Positions 37,768 to 46,689 of a stretch of DNA of 59,678 nt are shown piece by piece. This stretch comes from Candidatus Aminicenantota bacterium (GTDB lineage Bacteria > Acidobacteriota > Aminicenantia > Aminicenantales > Aminicenantaceae), in the NCBI GenBank assembly GCA_011049545.1, contig DRHQ01000084.1, positions 1 through 59,678 on the forward strand, written 5' to 3'. Both the position numbers and the translations under genes were made by a program. The notes beneath the pieces are model-generated. The model did no database searches. It was given only the letters and a program-made list of their open reading frames with translations, and was not told where the DNA came from. Position 1 is the stretch's first letter, and each line of letters begins with the position of its first letter.

Positions 37768-39324
37768 TTAATTGAATTGGGATATTTTTATGTTTCTCTT
37801 CTCCAGGCTTGATCCGACAGCCTTCTCCAACCTCGCCCAAGCAAGATTGTAATCAATCAAAGACTTAAGCTCCAGGGACCTTTCCCTTTCCAATTCCTCC
37901 TGATACTGGAGAACAAAGTAGTTTGTAGTGAGTCCTACGTTCAGTTTTTTCACCTCAGCTTCCAACCTCTCCTCGGCCAACCTCCGGGCGAGCCGGTAAG
38001 CCTGGACTCTTTTGGCATTTGTTTCAATATCTCTCACTGCGTTTTTAACGTCTAAAAAAATCTTCTTTTCGATGTTTTCCAGTTCAAGCTGGCTCTTCTC
38101 CAATTCCATCCTGGCCCGCACATAGTCAGCTCGTGTCGTAAAATTGCTCAGAGGGATAGAAAGAGTCAAACCTATGGTCCAGTTATTATAAAGCAGCTTA
38201 AAGGCATCACGCATAGAATCCATAGCTTTTCCTTCTATTTTCCCAATGATTTGCCCAAAAAGAGGATCATTATTCTCATAGATGATTCTATCCCCTGAAA
38301 GTCCCGGACTCCAATAAGATAATTGTAAATCCAGACCAGGAAGCATCTGATTTTTGGCTACGCCCATGTTTAACTCATTTGTTTCTATGTTTATCTTTTT
38401 CATCCTTAGCTCAGGTCTTTTCTCTAAAGCTTCTTTCAATGCTTCGTCTAATGAAATATCTTTCCGAATAAAGCTTGGTTTATCCAAAGGGACAATCCTT
38501 TTCGTGCTCATCTCCCCTTCTTCCGTGAGGTAAAGCAAGTCTCTGAGCACATCTTCATTCCTTCTGGTAAGAGCTTCTGCTTGAAGGATGTCAGCCTCCC
38601 TGGAAGCCACGACTGCCTCAGCATTCAATATCTCTATGGGCGCTATTTTTCCCACTTCAACTTCCTTTTTATTCTTGACCAAAAGATCTCGAGCAAGCTG
38701 TAAAGATTGCTGTTTGACTTTGTAATCTTCAATAGAATAGACAAGGTTCCAGTAAGCTTCCTGAACCTTGTAGATGGTATCCATAAGAACAGATTGGAAT
38801 TGATTAACAGAAATATCCAGATTGTTTCGAGCAACAATGATCTCTTTTCTACTGACGTTGAACCCAAAGCCCCTCAGAAGAGGCTGGGCAAAATCAAAAC
38901 GCAAAGTGCTTCCATAGTATGGATTGATGGTCTGAAAGCCGCGGTTTGTTTCAGATCTATAGTTTGTTAAGGATAGAGAAAAATTTCCTCCTGTGGGTAT
39001 TTGCTGAACCACAGAAACAAAGTAATTTTCGGACTCACTTTTAACAGAAGCCTCTTGGTCAAGCCACGAGAAGGAGGGATTTTCCGTCTGTTGCTTTCCA
39101 AAACTAAGATCTAAGCGCGGCAAAAAAAATTCTTTGGCTTTACTAAGGGAAGCATCAGCCAGATCAGGATTATAAACCTCTACAGCTACGTTGAGATTGT
39201 CTTTCAAGGCTTTGACAATACAATCTTCCAAAGAAAAAGAAAGCGTCTTGTCTTCCTGAGAGAAAGATGGTTTGAAAAATAAGGTTAAAACTAAGACCAT
39301 AATAATACTCGATTTCATCCTCAC
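37768..39324 (-). CDS. TolC-family outer-membrane efflux protein
   Basis: 518 residues with a signal peptide (about 1-22, ending PSFS-QED). The two OEP repeats are visible as long helices with NLDISVNQFQSVLMDTIYKV in the first half and MGVAKNQMLPGLDLQLSYWS plus ARMELEKSQLELENIEKKIF in the second. These proteins form trimeric channels for type I secretion or RND efflux. GGAGGAG lies before a GTG start; an ATG two codons later is equally possible. No inner-membrane pump genes adjoin, so its partner is elsewhere. Confidence 0.88.
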   Translation of the reverse strand: MRMKSSIIMVLVLTLFFKPSFSQEDKTLSFSLEDCIVKALKDNLNVAVEVYNPDLADASLSKAKEFFLPRLDLSFGKQQTENPSFSWLDQEASVKSESENYFVSVVQQIPTGGNFSLSLTNYRSETNRGFQTINPYYGSTLRFDFAQPLLRGFGFNVSRKEIIVARNNLDISVNQFQSVLMDTIYKVQEAYWNLVYSIEDYKVKQQSLQLARDLLVKNKKEVEVGKIAPIEILNAEAVVASREADILQAEALTRRNEDVLRDLLYLTEEGEMSTKRIVPLDKPSFIRKDISLDEALKEALEKRPELRMKKINIETNELNMGVAKNQMLPGLDLQLSYWSPGLSGDRIIYENNDPLFGQIIGKIEGKAMDSMRDAFKLLYNNWTIGLTLSIPLSNFTTRADYVRARMELEKSQLELENIEKKIFLDVKNAVRDIETNAKRVQAYRLARRLAEERLEAEVKKLNVGLTTNYFVLQYQEELERERSLELKSLIDYNLAWARLEKAVGSSLEKRNIKISQFN

Positions 39325-39483
39325 GTTACTCCTCCTTGTTGTAAAAAAATTATGTGAACAATAATCATGAATTTTATCATTCGTTCATTCTATCTTGCTT
39401 GTCTTGTTTCAATCAAATAATACGTATATTCTACCTCATTGGTTCAAAAAATCGAAAGATCGCTGCAAGAAATTGAAGAAATT

Positions 39484-39690
39484 GGGGTCAGGCTTGCGAA
39501 ACTTGCATTTTTGTTTGCCTCTGCTTTAAATAATTTAATCTTCATATATTTATCCTGCAAAAATTCAAGCTTTTAAAGTCTGACCCCCTATATCCTGATG
39601 GCTTTATACAAGTTTCGCAAGTCTGACCCCTTTAATATCCTATATCCTGATGGCTTTATACAAGTTTCGCAAGTCTGACCCCTTTAATAT
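39484..39690. repeat. Cluster of RAYT-linked REP sequences with a 52-bp tandem duplication
   Basis: An inverted copy at 39484-39505 (GGGGTCAGGCTTGCGAAACT), a degenerate copy at 39566-39587, and two CAAGTTTCGCAAGTCTGACC copies at 39609-39630 and 39661-39682. The last two lie in an exact 52-bp tandem repeat (39587-39638 and 39639-39690). The final copy runs into the tsaD stop codon (TAA, 39684-39686). Confidence 0.85.
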
Positions 39691-40691
39691 CCAGATCGGG
39701 GATAAGCATTCAGATTCAAAGAAAAAGAAATCTTTTTTCCGCTTTTGAGTTTTACTAAACCCAGAGAAGCTACCATGGCTGCGTTGTCAGTGCAGAACTC
39801 GGGAGAAGGGATAAAAAAAGGCAAGCTTTGCTTTTGGCCAAGCTCTGTAAAGTAGTGCCTTAGCTTTTTATTTCTGGCAACTCCGCCACAGAGAACGAGC
39901 GATTCTGGCTTGAAGAGTTCTATAGCCTGAGCCAGGTTTGAAAGCAATGCCCGAATCACAGCCATCTCAAAACTGGCCAAAAAATCGAAAAAATGAGGTT
40001 GATCCTTTGAAATCTTGTGTTCTCTAACCAGCTTTAAAGCAGCTGTTTTAAGCCCGCTAAAACTGAAATCGAGGCTTCCATCCGTCATACGGGGCAAAGC
40101 AAACATGAATTTTCGGGGATTCCCTTTCTCAGCCAGTTTGTCGATAATCGGTCCCCCAGGGTAGCCTAAATCAAGGAATTTGGCTATCTTATCCAGAGCT
40201 TCTCCCGCAGCATCATCTCTTGTTCTTCCGACAAGCTTATAATCAAGTTTTTTCTTCATGAAAAATGTAGAAGTATGACCTCCCGAAACCACCAGAGCCA
40301 GCGCAGGAAGGGGAATTTTCCTGTTCTCAAGGAAAGCAGACTCAATATGGGCTTCAAGATGGTCTATTCCTATCAAAGGTTTGGCAAAATAGAAAGCCAG
40401 CCCTTTGGCAAAGGAAAGTCCGACGAGTAGAGAACCAATCAGGCCAGGTCCCTGGGTCACAGCAAAAGCACTGATCTTTTCAAGCTTAAGTCGGGCACGG
40501 TCCAAGCATTCCTGGACAACATAGCCTATGGAAGTAAGGTGCTGGCGCGAAGCTAATTCAGGAACAACTCCGCCATAAGGAGCATGTATCTCGTCCTGAG
40601 AGAGGATTACATTGCTCAGGATTTTAAAGTCGCTGTTTAAGACAGAAGCTGAGGTCTCATCACATGAGGTTTCAATCCCTAAAACGTTCAT
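39684..40691 (-). CDS. tsaD: tRNA N6-adenosine threonylcarbamoyltransferase
   Basis: 335 residues, the usual length. TsaD transfers the threonylcarbamoyl group to A37 of ANN-decoding tRNAs. Metal ligands are H111 and H115 in IGIDHLEAHIES, and MNVLGIETSCDETSASV is the standard N-terminus. The stop codon TAA lies in a REP-type tandem repeat, so the last codons (PRSGY) border mobile DNA. It starts 4 bp inside the end of mtnA. Confidence 0.95.
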   Translation of the reverse strand: MNVLGIETSCDETSASVLNSDFKILSNVILSQDEIHAPYGGVVPELASRQHLTSIGYVVQECLDRARLKLEKISAFAVTQGPGLIGSLLVGLSFAKGLAFYFAKPLIGIDHLEAHIESAFLENRKIPLPALALVVSGGHTSTFFMKKKLDYKLVGRTRDDAAGEALDKIAKFLDLGYPGGPIIDKLAEKGNPRKFMFALPRMTDGSLDFSFSGLKTAALKLVREHKISKDQPHFFDFLASFEMAVIRALLSNLAQAIELFKPESLVLCGGVARNKKLRHYFTELGQKQSLPFFIPSPEFCTDNAAMVASLGLVKLKSGKKISFSLNLNAYPRSGY

Positions 40692-41734
40692 CGTCTTAAA
40701 TTCTTTTTTCTTCCTAATCCTTTAAGGTTTTTTTCATAGGGAGCACGCACAATCCCTTTTTCGGTGATTATGGCAGAGATGTACTTGGCAGGGGTGATGT
40801 CAAAAGCTGGGTTTTGGACCTTCACATTAGGAAGAGTTAGACATCGACCTCCGATCTCTCTAACTTCCTGAGGGTCTCTTTCTTCTATAGGAATCTCCGT
40901 TCCTTCGGCCAGATTAAAATCTATCGTGTTTGAAGGAGCAGCTACATAGAAAGGAAGACTATGTTCCTTTGCCAGAACAGCTATCGTGTATGTTCCTATT
41001 TTGTTGACCGTATCGCCGTTTTTAGCTATCCTGTCAGCTCCTGTCATCACCGCAGAAATCATTCCTTTTTGCATCAGGAAGCCTGCCATATTATCAGTTA
41101 TCAAAGTGACCGGGATATTTTCTTTGTCAAGTTCCCAGCACGTCAATCTTGCTCCCTGAAGGAAAGGCCTGGTCTCACCAGCATAAACCTGAACCTTCTT
41201 TCCCTCTTGGAAGGCCGCCCGGATTACTCCCAGGGCTGTGCCGTAGCCTGCTGTTGCCAGCAACCCAGCATTACAATGAGTTAGGACAGACTGACCATCT
41301 TTGAGCAGGTCCTTTCCCCAAATACCTATTTTCTTGTTGGTTTCTATGTCTTCTCTCTCGATGTCCGTCGCTTCCTGGATCATTCTTTTCTTAAGCTGGG
41401 AGAAAGACAGACGCTTGTTCTTCTTAAAGGTTTTTTTCATCCTTTCCAGAGCCCAGAATAAATTGTTAGCAGTTGGTCTTGTCCTCTCCAACCGCCGATA
41501 AATCCTGTTAAATTCTTCATCCAGATTTTCTTCGCTCTCAACCTTCAACAGGCCCAGCGCTACACCATACCCAGCAGCAACACCGATGGCTGGTGCTCCC
41601 CGGATAATCATCTTCTCCACAGCTTCAGCCACCTGATTGTAATCCGTGCATTCCACATAAACTTCCTTCACCGGTAACTTTCTCTGGTCGATCATGATAA
41701 CTCTATCTTTTCTCCACTCAATTGTCGGCAGCAT
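40688..41734 (-). CDS. mtnA: S-methyl-5-thioribose-1-phosphate isomerase
   Basis: 348 residues, full length. MtnA opens the ring of methylthioribose-1-phosphate in methionine salvage. Key stretches are IIRGAPAIGVAAGYG, LTHCNAGLLATAGYG with the catalytic cysteine, and TGADRIAKNGDTVNKIGTY with the catalytic aspartate. It overlaps tsaD by 4 bp and a TPR lipoprotein gene by 17 bp. No other mtn genes are present. Confidence 0.94.
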   Translation of the reverse strand: MLPTIEWRKDRVIMIDQRKLPVKEVYVECTDYNQVAEAVEKMIIRGAPAIGVAAGYGVALGLLKVESEENLDEEFNRIYRRLERTRPTANNLFWALERMKKTFKKNKRLSFSQLKKRMIQEATDIEREDIETNKKIGIWGKDLLKDGQSVLTHCNAGLLATAGYGTALGVIRAAFQEGKKVQVYAGETRPFLQGARLTCWELDKENIPVTLITDNMAGFLMQKGMISAVMTGADRIAKNGDTVNKIGTYTIAVLAKEHSLPFYVAAPSNTIDFNLAEGTEIPIEERDPQEVREIGGRCLTLPNVKVQNPAFDITPAKYISAIITEKGIVRAPYEKNLKGLGRKKNLRR

Positions 41735-42617
41735 TGTTAACCTCGCTTTTCCAAGAAGGAGTTTCAGGGCCTCTCCAGTTCCATCTTTTCACCCAGGCCA
41801 TGTATCTGGACCGAAACTCTTCCCATTCTTCTCCAGGAAGCTTTTCCTTTAGGCTCTGATAGCAAAATACAATTTGAAGGTCATTATCCCGAAAGATATC
41901 TTCTTTAGGAAGCCCCAGTTCTCTGGCCATTACAGCCTCTTCAAAGCTTTTTTTGTAGTTTTCGAGGTGGCTGAAAATCTGAGATTGGAGATAATGATAA
42001 AAGCCGCAGCTTAAATCCTTATTGGTGAGTTTCTCAGCTACTTTGAGGGCTGCAGCCAATATTTTTTGCTTCTCTTTTCCTTCTTTCCGGAGTGCTATTT
42101 TGAGCATCGCATCTGTATATTTTTGAGCGGCAAAGACAGCTACCTGTTTTAGCTTTGATTTATCAAGAACACTCGCGTAGATCTTGAGAGCAGAATCTTC
42201 AAGCTTAAGTTCATCCAATGAAGAAGCCAGCCCCAAAAGGGAAATCTCGTGGGCCCATTCCTCTCCCTTTTCAAATCCATAAGAAAAAGCATTGAGAAAG
42301 CTTTCCTCTGCCTCTTCCCACAATTCCAGGTTCAACTCAGCCATCCCTTTCAACATGAACGCCTGGCCTGAAGGATGCTTTTCAGTCTCCAACTCAGCCT
42401 CGATTAAGGCTCTTTTGAAAGAAGCAATTGCTTTCTCAGCCTGGTAGAGCCGGGAGAACTTCTGTCCTTGAGAATAATAAAACTTAGCATCTTTAAGATG
42501 GGAAACACAGGCAGGGAGTGAAAAAAACCAAAAAAGAAGAAAAAGGATGATGAAGGATATTTTGGGAATAGGTCGAAAACTGGCGAGCGCTTTTCTCGAG
42601 ATAAAATTCTTATTCAT
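41718..42617 (-). CDS. Putative TPR lipoprotein
   Basis: 299 residues from the ATG at 42617, chosen because GAGG lies just before it; a GTG four codons earlier has no such site. A hydrophobic segment (ISFIILFLLFWFFSLPAC) ends in a cysteine with a lipobox-like LPAC. The rest is helical with TPR-like units (YQAEKAIASFKRALIEAELE; LWEEAEESFLNAFSYGFEKG). It overlaps mtnA by 17 bp and follows an unknown gene by 19 bp. Function unknown; a scaffold at the inner or outer membrane is likely. Confidence 0.65.
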   Translation of the reverse strand: MNKNFISRKALASFRPIPKISFIILFLLFWFFSLPACVSHLKDAKFYYSQGQKFSRLYQAEKAIASFKRALIEAELETEKHPSGQAFMLKGMAELNLELWEEAEESFLNAFSYGFEKGEEWAHEISLLGLASSLDELKLEDSALKIYASVLDKSKLKQVAVFAAQKYTDAMLKIALRKEGKEKQKILAAALKVAEKLTNKDLSCGFYHYLQSQIFSHLENYKKSFEEAVMARELGLPKEDIFRDNDLQIVFCYQSLKEKLPGEEWEEFRSRYMAWVKRWNWRGPETPSWKSEVNNAADN

Positions 42618-42636
42618 TTCCCTCTTCACTTTTTTA

Positions 42637-43221
42637 TTAGTTTCCTTCCTTTGTCCACTTTTTAATCGTATTTGCTACAGCTTCCTGGACTTTATCCTCT
42701 GACATAAGATCAATGCTGAGGGAAGCCGCTTCTTCAGCAACAGTCTTCAGGCCTTCAAGAAGTCTTGATTTACCCCCAAAAGCTTCGATATCTTTCCCGG
42801 CACGACTGACCTTTTCTTCGAACTCTTCAACAATTTTCCTAAACTCTCTTGATTCGAGTTCTTCATAAAAAAGGGCAGAGAGAAATGGATCCTCAAGGCC
42901 TAGGATAGGGTAGAGCCTGTTAAAAGCCGCTCTTAACGCCTTCATATCGTTACTCATTATTTCAGTCTCGTAAATTTTGTTCAGGGAGGAATGGTTCTTA
43001 AAAAAACTGAGCACAAACTCATCAGGCTTCACCCCGATGCGCTCAGGATCAAGATAAACCTGCCAGGAGAGAATCTCCTTTTTCCACGCCGTGGCTCTCC
43101 TAATTCCCCAGATTAGAGCTGCGCTGAGAAGAGGAAAATGGAGGTAGGATTTAAGAGGAAAAATTTTAGACAGGAAGCTGATTCCTTTCTCGACTATTTT
43201 TTCAAGAGGCGTTATCTTCAT
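42637..43221 (-). CDS. Unknown helical protein
   Basis: 194 residues, not recognised. A modestly hydrophobic stretch lies at about 24-41 (SYLHFPLLSAALIWGIRR); the rest is charged and helical (YEELESREFRKIVEEFEEKV). No cysteine pairs or catalytic-looking motifs were seen. It lies 19 bp upstream of the TPR lipoprotein gene on the same strand and is probably cotranscribed with it, mtnA and tsaD. Confidence 0.55.
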   Translation of the reverse strand: MKITPLEKIVEKGISFLSKIFPLKSYLHFPLLSAALIWGIRRATAWKKEILSWQVYLDPERIGVKPDEFVLSFFKNHSSLNKIYETEIMSNDMKALRAAFNRLYPILGLEDPFLSALFYEELESREFRKIVEEFEEKVSRAGKDIEAFGGKSRLLEGLKTVAEEAASLSIDLMSEDKVQEAVANTIKKWTKEGN

Positions 43222-43311
43222 GAATTAAATATAAGCTATAAAACAGCAAGAGTAAATATTAAACATTGCCCCCCAATTCAGCTCGTGTGCCACCCTGGCG
43301 GTTATGGCTTT

Positions 43312-45102
43312 TTATTTTATCTCAAGGAGGGCGAGGAAGGCTTCCTGAGGGATTTCTACCCGCCCTATTTTTTTCATTCTTTTTTTGCCTGTTTTCTGCT
43401 TTTCCAGGAGTTTCATTTTTCTTGTGTAGTCTCCTCCATAGAGCTTGGCCAGAACATCTTTCCGGTAGGGCCTTATGGTTTCCCTGGCAATCACTCTTTT
43501 GCCAATGGCAGCCTGGAGAGAAACTTCCCATTGCTGACGGGGGATGAGCTTTTTCATCTTGGCCACAAGCATCTTTCCCCGAAAATAGGCTTTATCCTTA
43601 TGGACAATCAAAGAAAAGGCATCCACTGCCTCTCTGTTGATCAGGATGTCCAGCTTGACCAGAGGGGATTCTCTAAATCCTGTAAACTCGTAATCCATGG
43701 AAGCATAACCCTGCGATACAGATTTCAGTTGATTGTAGAAATCCATAACGACTTCATTAAGAGGGAGAAGATAGGTTAAAAAGATGCGCTGGGTACTGAT
43801 GTACTCCAGCTTTTTCTGTTCTCCTCGCCGACTTTCCAGAAGCTTGAGGACAGCCCCCAGATACTCATCAGGCGTTATGATCAGAGCTTCGAGAAAAGGT
43901 TCCTCAATTTTTTTAATTTGGTTAGGAGGAGGGAGTTGTGACGGATTATGGAGTTCTTTAACCTGGTCGTCCTTACCAGTGACTCTAAAGCTTACGCTCG
44001 GAGCAGTAGTGATAAGATTCAAACCAAATTCTCTTTCCAATCTCTCCTGGATTATCTCCCTGTGGAGGAGTCCCAGGAAACCGCATCTGAATCCCATACC
44101 CAGCGCTGGAGAATTTTCAGGCTCATACTGAAAAGAAGAATCATTGAGCCGCAGCTTTTGGAGAGCCTTCCTTAAGTCATCCACACTGCTCTCTCCAGTT
44201 GGAAACATCCCGCAAAAAACCATGGGTTTTGCCTCTTTGAAACCAGACAAGGCTTGGAGGGCGCTTCTTTTCTTTTCAGTGATCGTATCTCCAATTCTGG
44301 CATGACTCAATTCTTTGATGCCTGCAATCACGTATCCCACTTCTCCAGCACCCAAGCTCTCTGCATTTTGAGGCTTGGGAGTTAAGAAACCAACTTCCTC
44401 CACCTCGTAGTCAACACCACAAGCCATAAGTTTAATCCGAGTTCCGATTCGAAGTATCCCATCAAAAACTCTCACCAGGATGATAACTCCGCGGTAGGAG
44501 TCAAACCAGGAATCGAAGAGGAGAGCTTTGAGAGGAGAATCTGGATCACCCTTAGGATAAGGAATGCGATTGACAATGCCCTCCAGGACTTGGTCGATGG
44601 CTGTTCCCTTTTTGGCGCTAACCAGGATTGCTTCTTCACGCTTTATACCGATAATACTTTCCAGTTGCTCAAGCGTCAGCTCTGGATTGGCCGCAGATAG
44701 GTCAATCTTGTTGATGACAGGAATAAGGAAGAGGTCATTCTGGAGGGCAAGATAGGTGTTGGCTAAAGTCTGAGCTTCAACGCCCTGGGAAGCATCAATG
44801 ACCAGGAGCGCTCCTTCGCAAGCAGCCATACTCCGGGAAACTTCATAAGAAAAATCAACATGTCCCGGAGTATCAATCAGGTTGAGGATGTATTCTTCGC
44901 CAGATAAGCTTTTATAGCGAAGGCGGGCTGCCTGAGCTTTTATGGTAATTCCTTTTTCCCGCTCAAGATCCATCGTATCCAGCACCTGTTCTTTTAATTC
45001 TCGAGCAGAGAGGGCTCCTGTTTTCTCCAAGAGGCGGTCAGCCAGGGTTGACTTACCATGATCAATATGAGCAATAATCGAAAAATTCCGTATCCTTTTC
45101 AT
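43312..45102 (-). CDS. lepA: Elongation factor 4 (LepA)
   Basis: 596 residues from the ATG at 45102, the normal length. The start was chosen because [20 protein letters not shown] is the family N-terminus; a frame open to 45132 adds ten residues that are encoded by a REP copy. G1 is [10 protein letters not shown]2/G3 region has DTPGHVDF, G4 NKID. LepA acts on ribosomes, possibly in back-translocation or assembly. The gene is immediately behind a pair of REP sequences (45101-45160); AAAGG in the repeat, ten bases before the ATG, may serve as ribosome binding site. Confidence 0.93.
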   Translation of the reverse strand: MKRIRNFSIIAHIDHGKSTLADRLLEKTGALSARELKEQVLDTMDLEREKGITIKAQAARLRYKSLSGEEYILNLIDTPGHVDFSYEVSRSMAACEGALLVIDASQGVEAQTLANTYLALQNDLFLIPVINKIDLSAANPELTLEQLESIIGIKREEAILVSAKKGTAIDQVLEGIVNRIPYPKGDPDSPLKALLFDSWFDSYRGVIILVRVFDGILRIGTRIKLMACGVDYEVEEVGFLTPKPQNAESLGAGEVGYVIAGIKELSHARIGDTITEKKRSALQALSGFKEAKPMVFCGMFPTGESSVDDLRKALQKLRLNDSSFQYEPENSPALGMGFRCGFLGLLHREIIQERLEREFGLNLITTAPSVSFRVTGKDDQVKELHNPSQLPPPNQIKKIEEPFLEALIITPDEYLGAVLKLLESRRGEQKKLEYISTQRIFLTYLLPLNEVVMDFYNQLKSVSQGYASMDYEFTGFRESPLVKLDILINREAVDAFSLIVHKDKAYFRGKMLVAKMKKLIPRQQWEVSLQAAIGKRVIARETIRPYRKDVLAKLYGGDYTRKMKLLEKQKTGKKRMKKIGRVEIPQEAFLALLEIK

Positions 45103-45160
45103 CGGGGTCAGACCTTTAAAACTTTCATTCATCGGGGTCAGACTTGCAAAACTTGCATAA
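45101..45160. repeat. Two tandem REP units (30-bp period) between lepA and the RAYT gene
   Basis: 45101-45130 and 45131-45160 both begin ATCGGGGTCAGAC and differ at a few positions (CCTTTAAAACTTT against TTGCAAAACTTG). The second is the left inverted end of the RAYT element. The first touches the lepA ATG. Confidence 0.85.
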
Positions 45161-46209
45161 TTTTATCCACATTATCGGAAAGAATCTGATCATTATTTAT
45201 TATATCATCAATTTTATGAATCATACGGGTTACAGATGAAGCATCTCTTTTTAAAAAATCGGCGATGGATTTATTACTGATTCCTGCATGCCTCGTGGCG
45301 ATAAATGCAAACAAACCGCGACCATAAGATATGCATCGTTCTCTACTCTTACCCAAAATGCTATCAGGAGAAATCGCTGCTATTTCTGAAACTACTTTTA
45401 ATATCTCAGGTAGAGTTTTCTTTTTCGCAGTGAACGGATTTTGCATTGCTTGTTCCTTTTTTTGCTGCCTGTTTTGATCTTTACTTTCTGCTTTTTGTTT
45501 TGCTTTTCTGACATACTCTGGGCTACCTAAAAAGCGTTGATCAATCACATTATGCAGAGCATCTTTATGTTCTTTATCTATACCATCCCTAATATATTGC
45601 CAATATATTCTTTCTGCTGCTAATTTATTTTCAGATAACATATTAAATATAAAATCTTTTTCAATAAAAGGCTGGTTTAAATATCCAAGATAGACTTGAT
45701 GACTACTCCATAGATAATCCTCCGGGCTTGTCACTATTGCCGCTCTCACAGGATTAAGATGGATATATCTAACCAGCTCTAAAAGATAGGCATCACGCTG
45801 GCATAAAATAGCTTTATATCGCCCCTGAAAAAGATGCCCTACTGTTTTATACTTTTTATGAAAATAGGATGTATAGCTTTGTTGAAGACCTTGCATGATT
45901 TTTGAAAGAGGGACGATGCCTATTTCTATGAGGAAGTGTACATGATTAGGCATCAGAACAAAAGCATAAAGAGTAAATTTATAGCGTTTTTCATATCTTT
46001 CAATGCGCTTTAAATAGGCTTTATAATCTTGATCATCCTTAAAGATCTGTTGTTTATTATTTCCTCGTGCTAAAACATGATAGAGAGCTCCCGAAAATTC
46101 AATTCTAATCTTTCGAGCCATCTCCAATAATATATGACGTTTTGAACTTAGAATAATGGCAAAATTAGAAAATTTGCTCAAATAACTCAAGTTTTGCAAG
46201 TCTGACCCC
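45134..46209 (-). mobile_element. RAYT element with perfect 22-bp inverted ends
   Basis: The left end (45134-45155) begins GGGGTCAGACTTGC and the right end (46188-46209) is its exact reverse complement, ending GTCTGACCCC. Between them lies a single Y1-type transposase gene. Further copies of the same unit, some imperfect, lie at 29277-29297, 39484-39682 and 47625-47646, without a transposase. This is the layout of a REP-associated tyrosine transposase and its repeats. Confidence 0.85.
45138..46121 (-). CDS. REP-associated tyrosine transposase (Y1_Tnp / IS200-like) with C-terminal DnaA-like domain
   Basis: 327 residues from the ATG at 46121, where the family start [20 protein letters not shown] begins; a longer frame to 46211 is REP-encoded and not family-like. 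The HUH motif is H60-V-H62 ([11 protein letters not shown]), with the catalytic tyrosine in [11 protein letters not shown] (about 83-91). The C-terminal part (about 245-320; [20 protein letters not shown], then [20 protein letters not shown]) is a DnaA-type helix-turn-helix that many RAYTs carry. The last codons and the TGA lie in the left REP end. It probably moves or maintains the REP copies. Confidence 0.88.
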   Translation of the reverse strand: MARKIRIEFSGALYHVLARGNNKQQIFKDDQDYKAYLKRIERYEKRYKFTLYAFVLMPNHVHFLIEIGIVPLSKIMQGLQQSYTSYFHKKYKTVGHLFQGRYKAILCQRDAYLLELVRYIHLNPVRAAIVTSPEDYLWSSHQVYLGYLNQPFIEKDFIFNMLSENKLAAERIYWQYIRDGIDKEHKDALHNVIDQRFLGSPEYVRKAKQKAESKDQNRQQKKEQAMQNPFTAKKKTLPEILKVVSEIAAISPDSILGKSRERCISYGRGLFAFIATRHAGISNKSIADFLKRDASSVTRMIHKIDDIINNDQILSDNVDKIMQVLQV

Positions 46210-46218
46210 ATGGCTTAC

Positions 46219-46247
46219 TTGACTTTTAGGCAGGAGTGCAGTAATTT
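46219..46247 (+). promoter_or_regulatory. Possible promoter of tatA
   Basis: TTGACT (46219-46224), 17-bp spacer, TAATTT (46242-46247). The -10 box is poor. It lies directly beside the right RAYT end, so the element may have altered it. Confidence 0.35.
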
Positions 46248-46292
46248 TATTATGAGATTAATATATACATAAGGCCCTCTAAGGAGGTATAG

Positions 46293-46493
46293 ATGTTTTT
46301 TTTAGGACCAGTCGGACCAACAGAACTTCTCCTCATTGCTTTGATCATTGTTTTCATCTTTGGCGCTCGAAAGCTTCCAGAGTTAGGGAAATCCTTAGGG
46401 GAAGGCATAAAGAATTTTCGAAAATCCATAACCTCAAAAGAAAAAGAAAAAAAATCCCCTCCTGAAAAACCTCAGCCTCCTGCTAAGGAATAA
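46293..46493 (+). CDS. tatA: Sec-independent translocase protein TatA/TatE
   Basis: 66 residues. It has the membrane helix of TatA (LLLIALIIVFIFG, about 13-25), the hinge and amphipathic helix ARKLPELGKSLGEGIKNFRK with the conserved FG...P pattern, and a charged tail. TatA multimers form the pore for folded proteins with twin-arginine signals. AAGGAGGT (46279-46286) is six bases before the ATG. No tatC or tatB is near; the only neighbours are the RAYT element and a ROK kinase. Confidence 0.9.
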   Translation: MFFLGPVGPTELLLIALIIVFIFGARKLPELGKSLGEGIKNFRKSITSKEKEKKSPPEKPQPPAKE

Positions 46494-46689
46494 TGAGCCT
46501 CGCTTTTGAAAACATAGATCAAAAACGAAAAGAAAAAAAAGAGAATTATTTTATTTCCTTCCTAAATTTTATAAGATCGACTTTTCCTCGGCACTATCTG
46601 CCCTGCATCTTCTGCTTACCATCGCAGAATTCCAGAACCCTTTGGAATAAAGCCTTAATTCATACAGCCGTCAGCAAAAAAAACTGAAA

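Noticed and set aside
39484-39690. CRISPR array
   Set aside because: Repeat units are too few, in mixed orientation, and have no uniform spacers; no cas genes in the window.
45134-46209. Classic IS element with terminal inverted repeats and target duplication
   Set aside because: The enzyme is a Y1 HUH transposase, which does not use such ends; the flanks are better explained as paired REP sequences.
46122-46211. N-terminal extension of the transposase
   Set aside because: It is encoded largely by the REP end; the family N-terminus starts at 46121.
46493-46687. 64-codon ORF overlapping the tatA stop
   Set aside because: No recognisable family, no own ribosome binding site, and low-complexity start; another frame of the same stretch also gives a plausible-looking peptide, so neither is supported.
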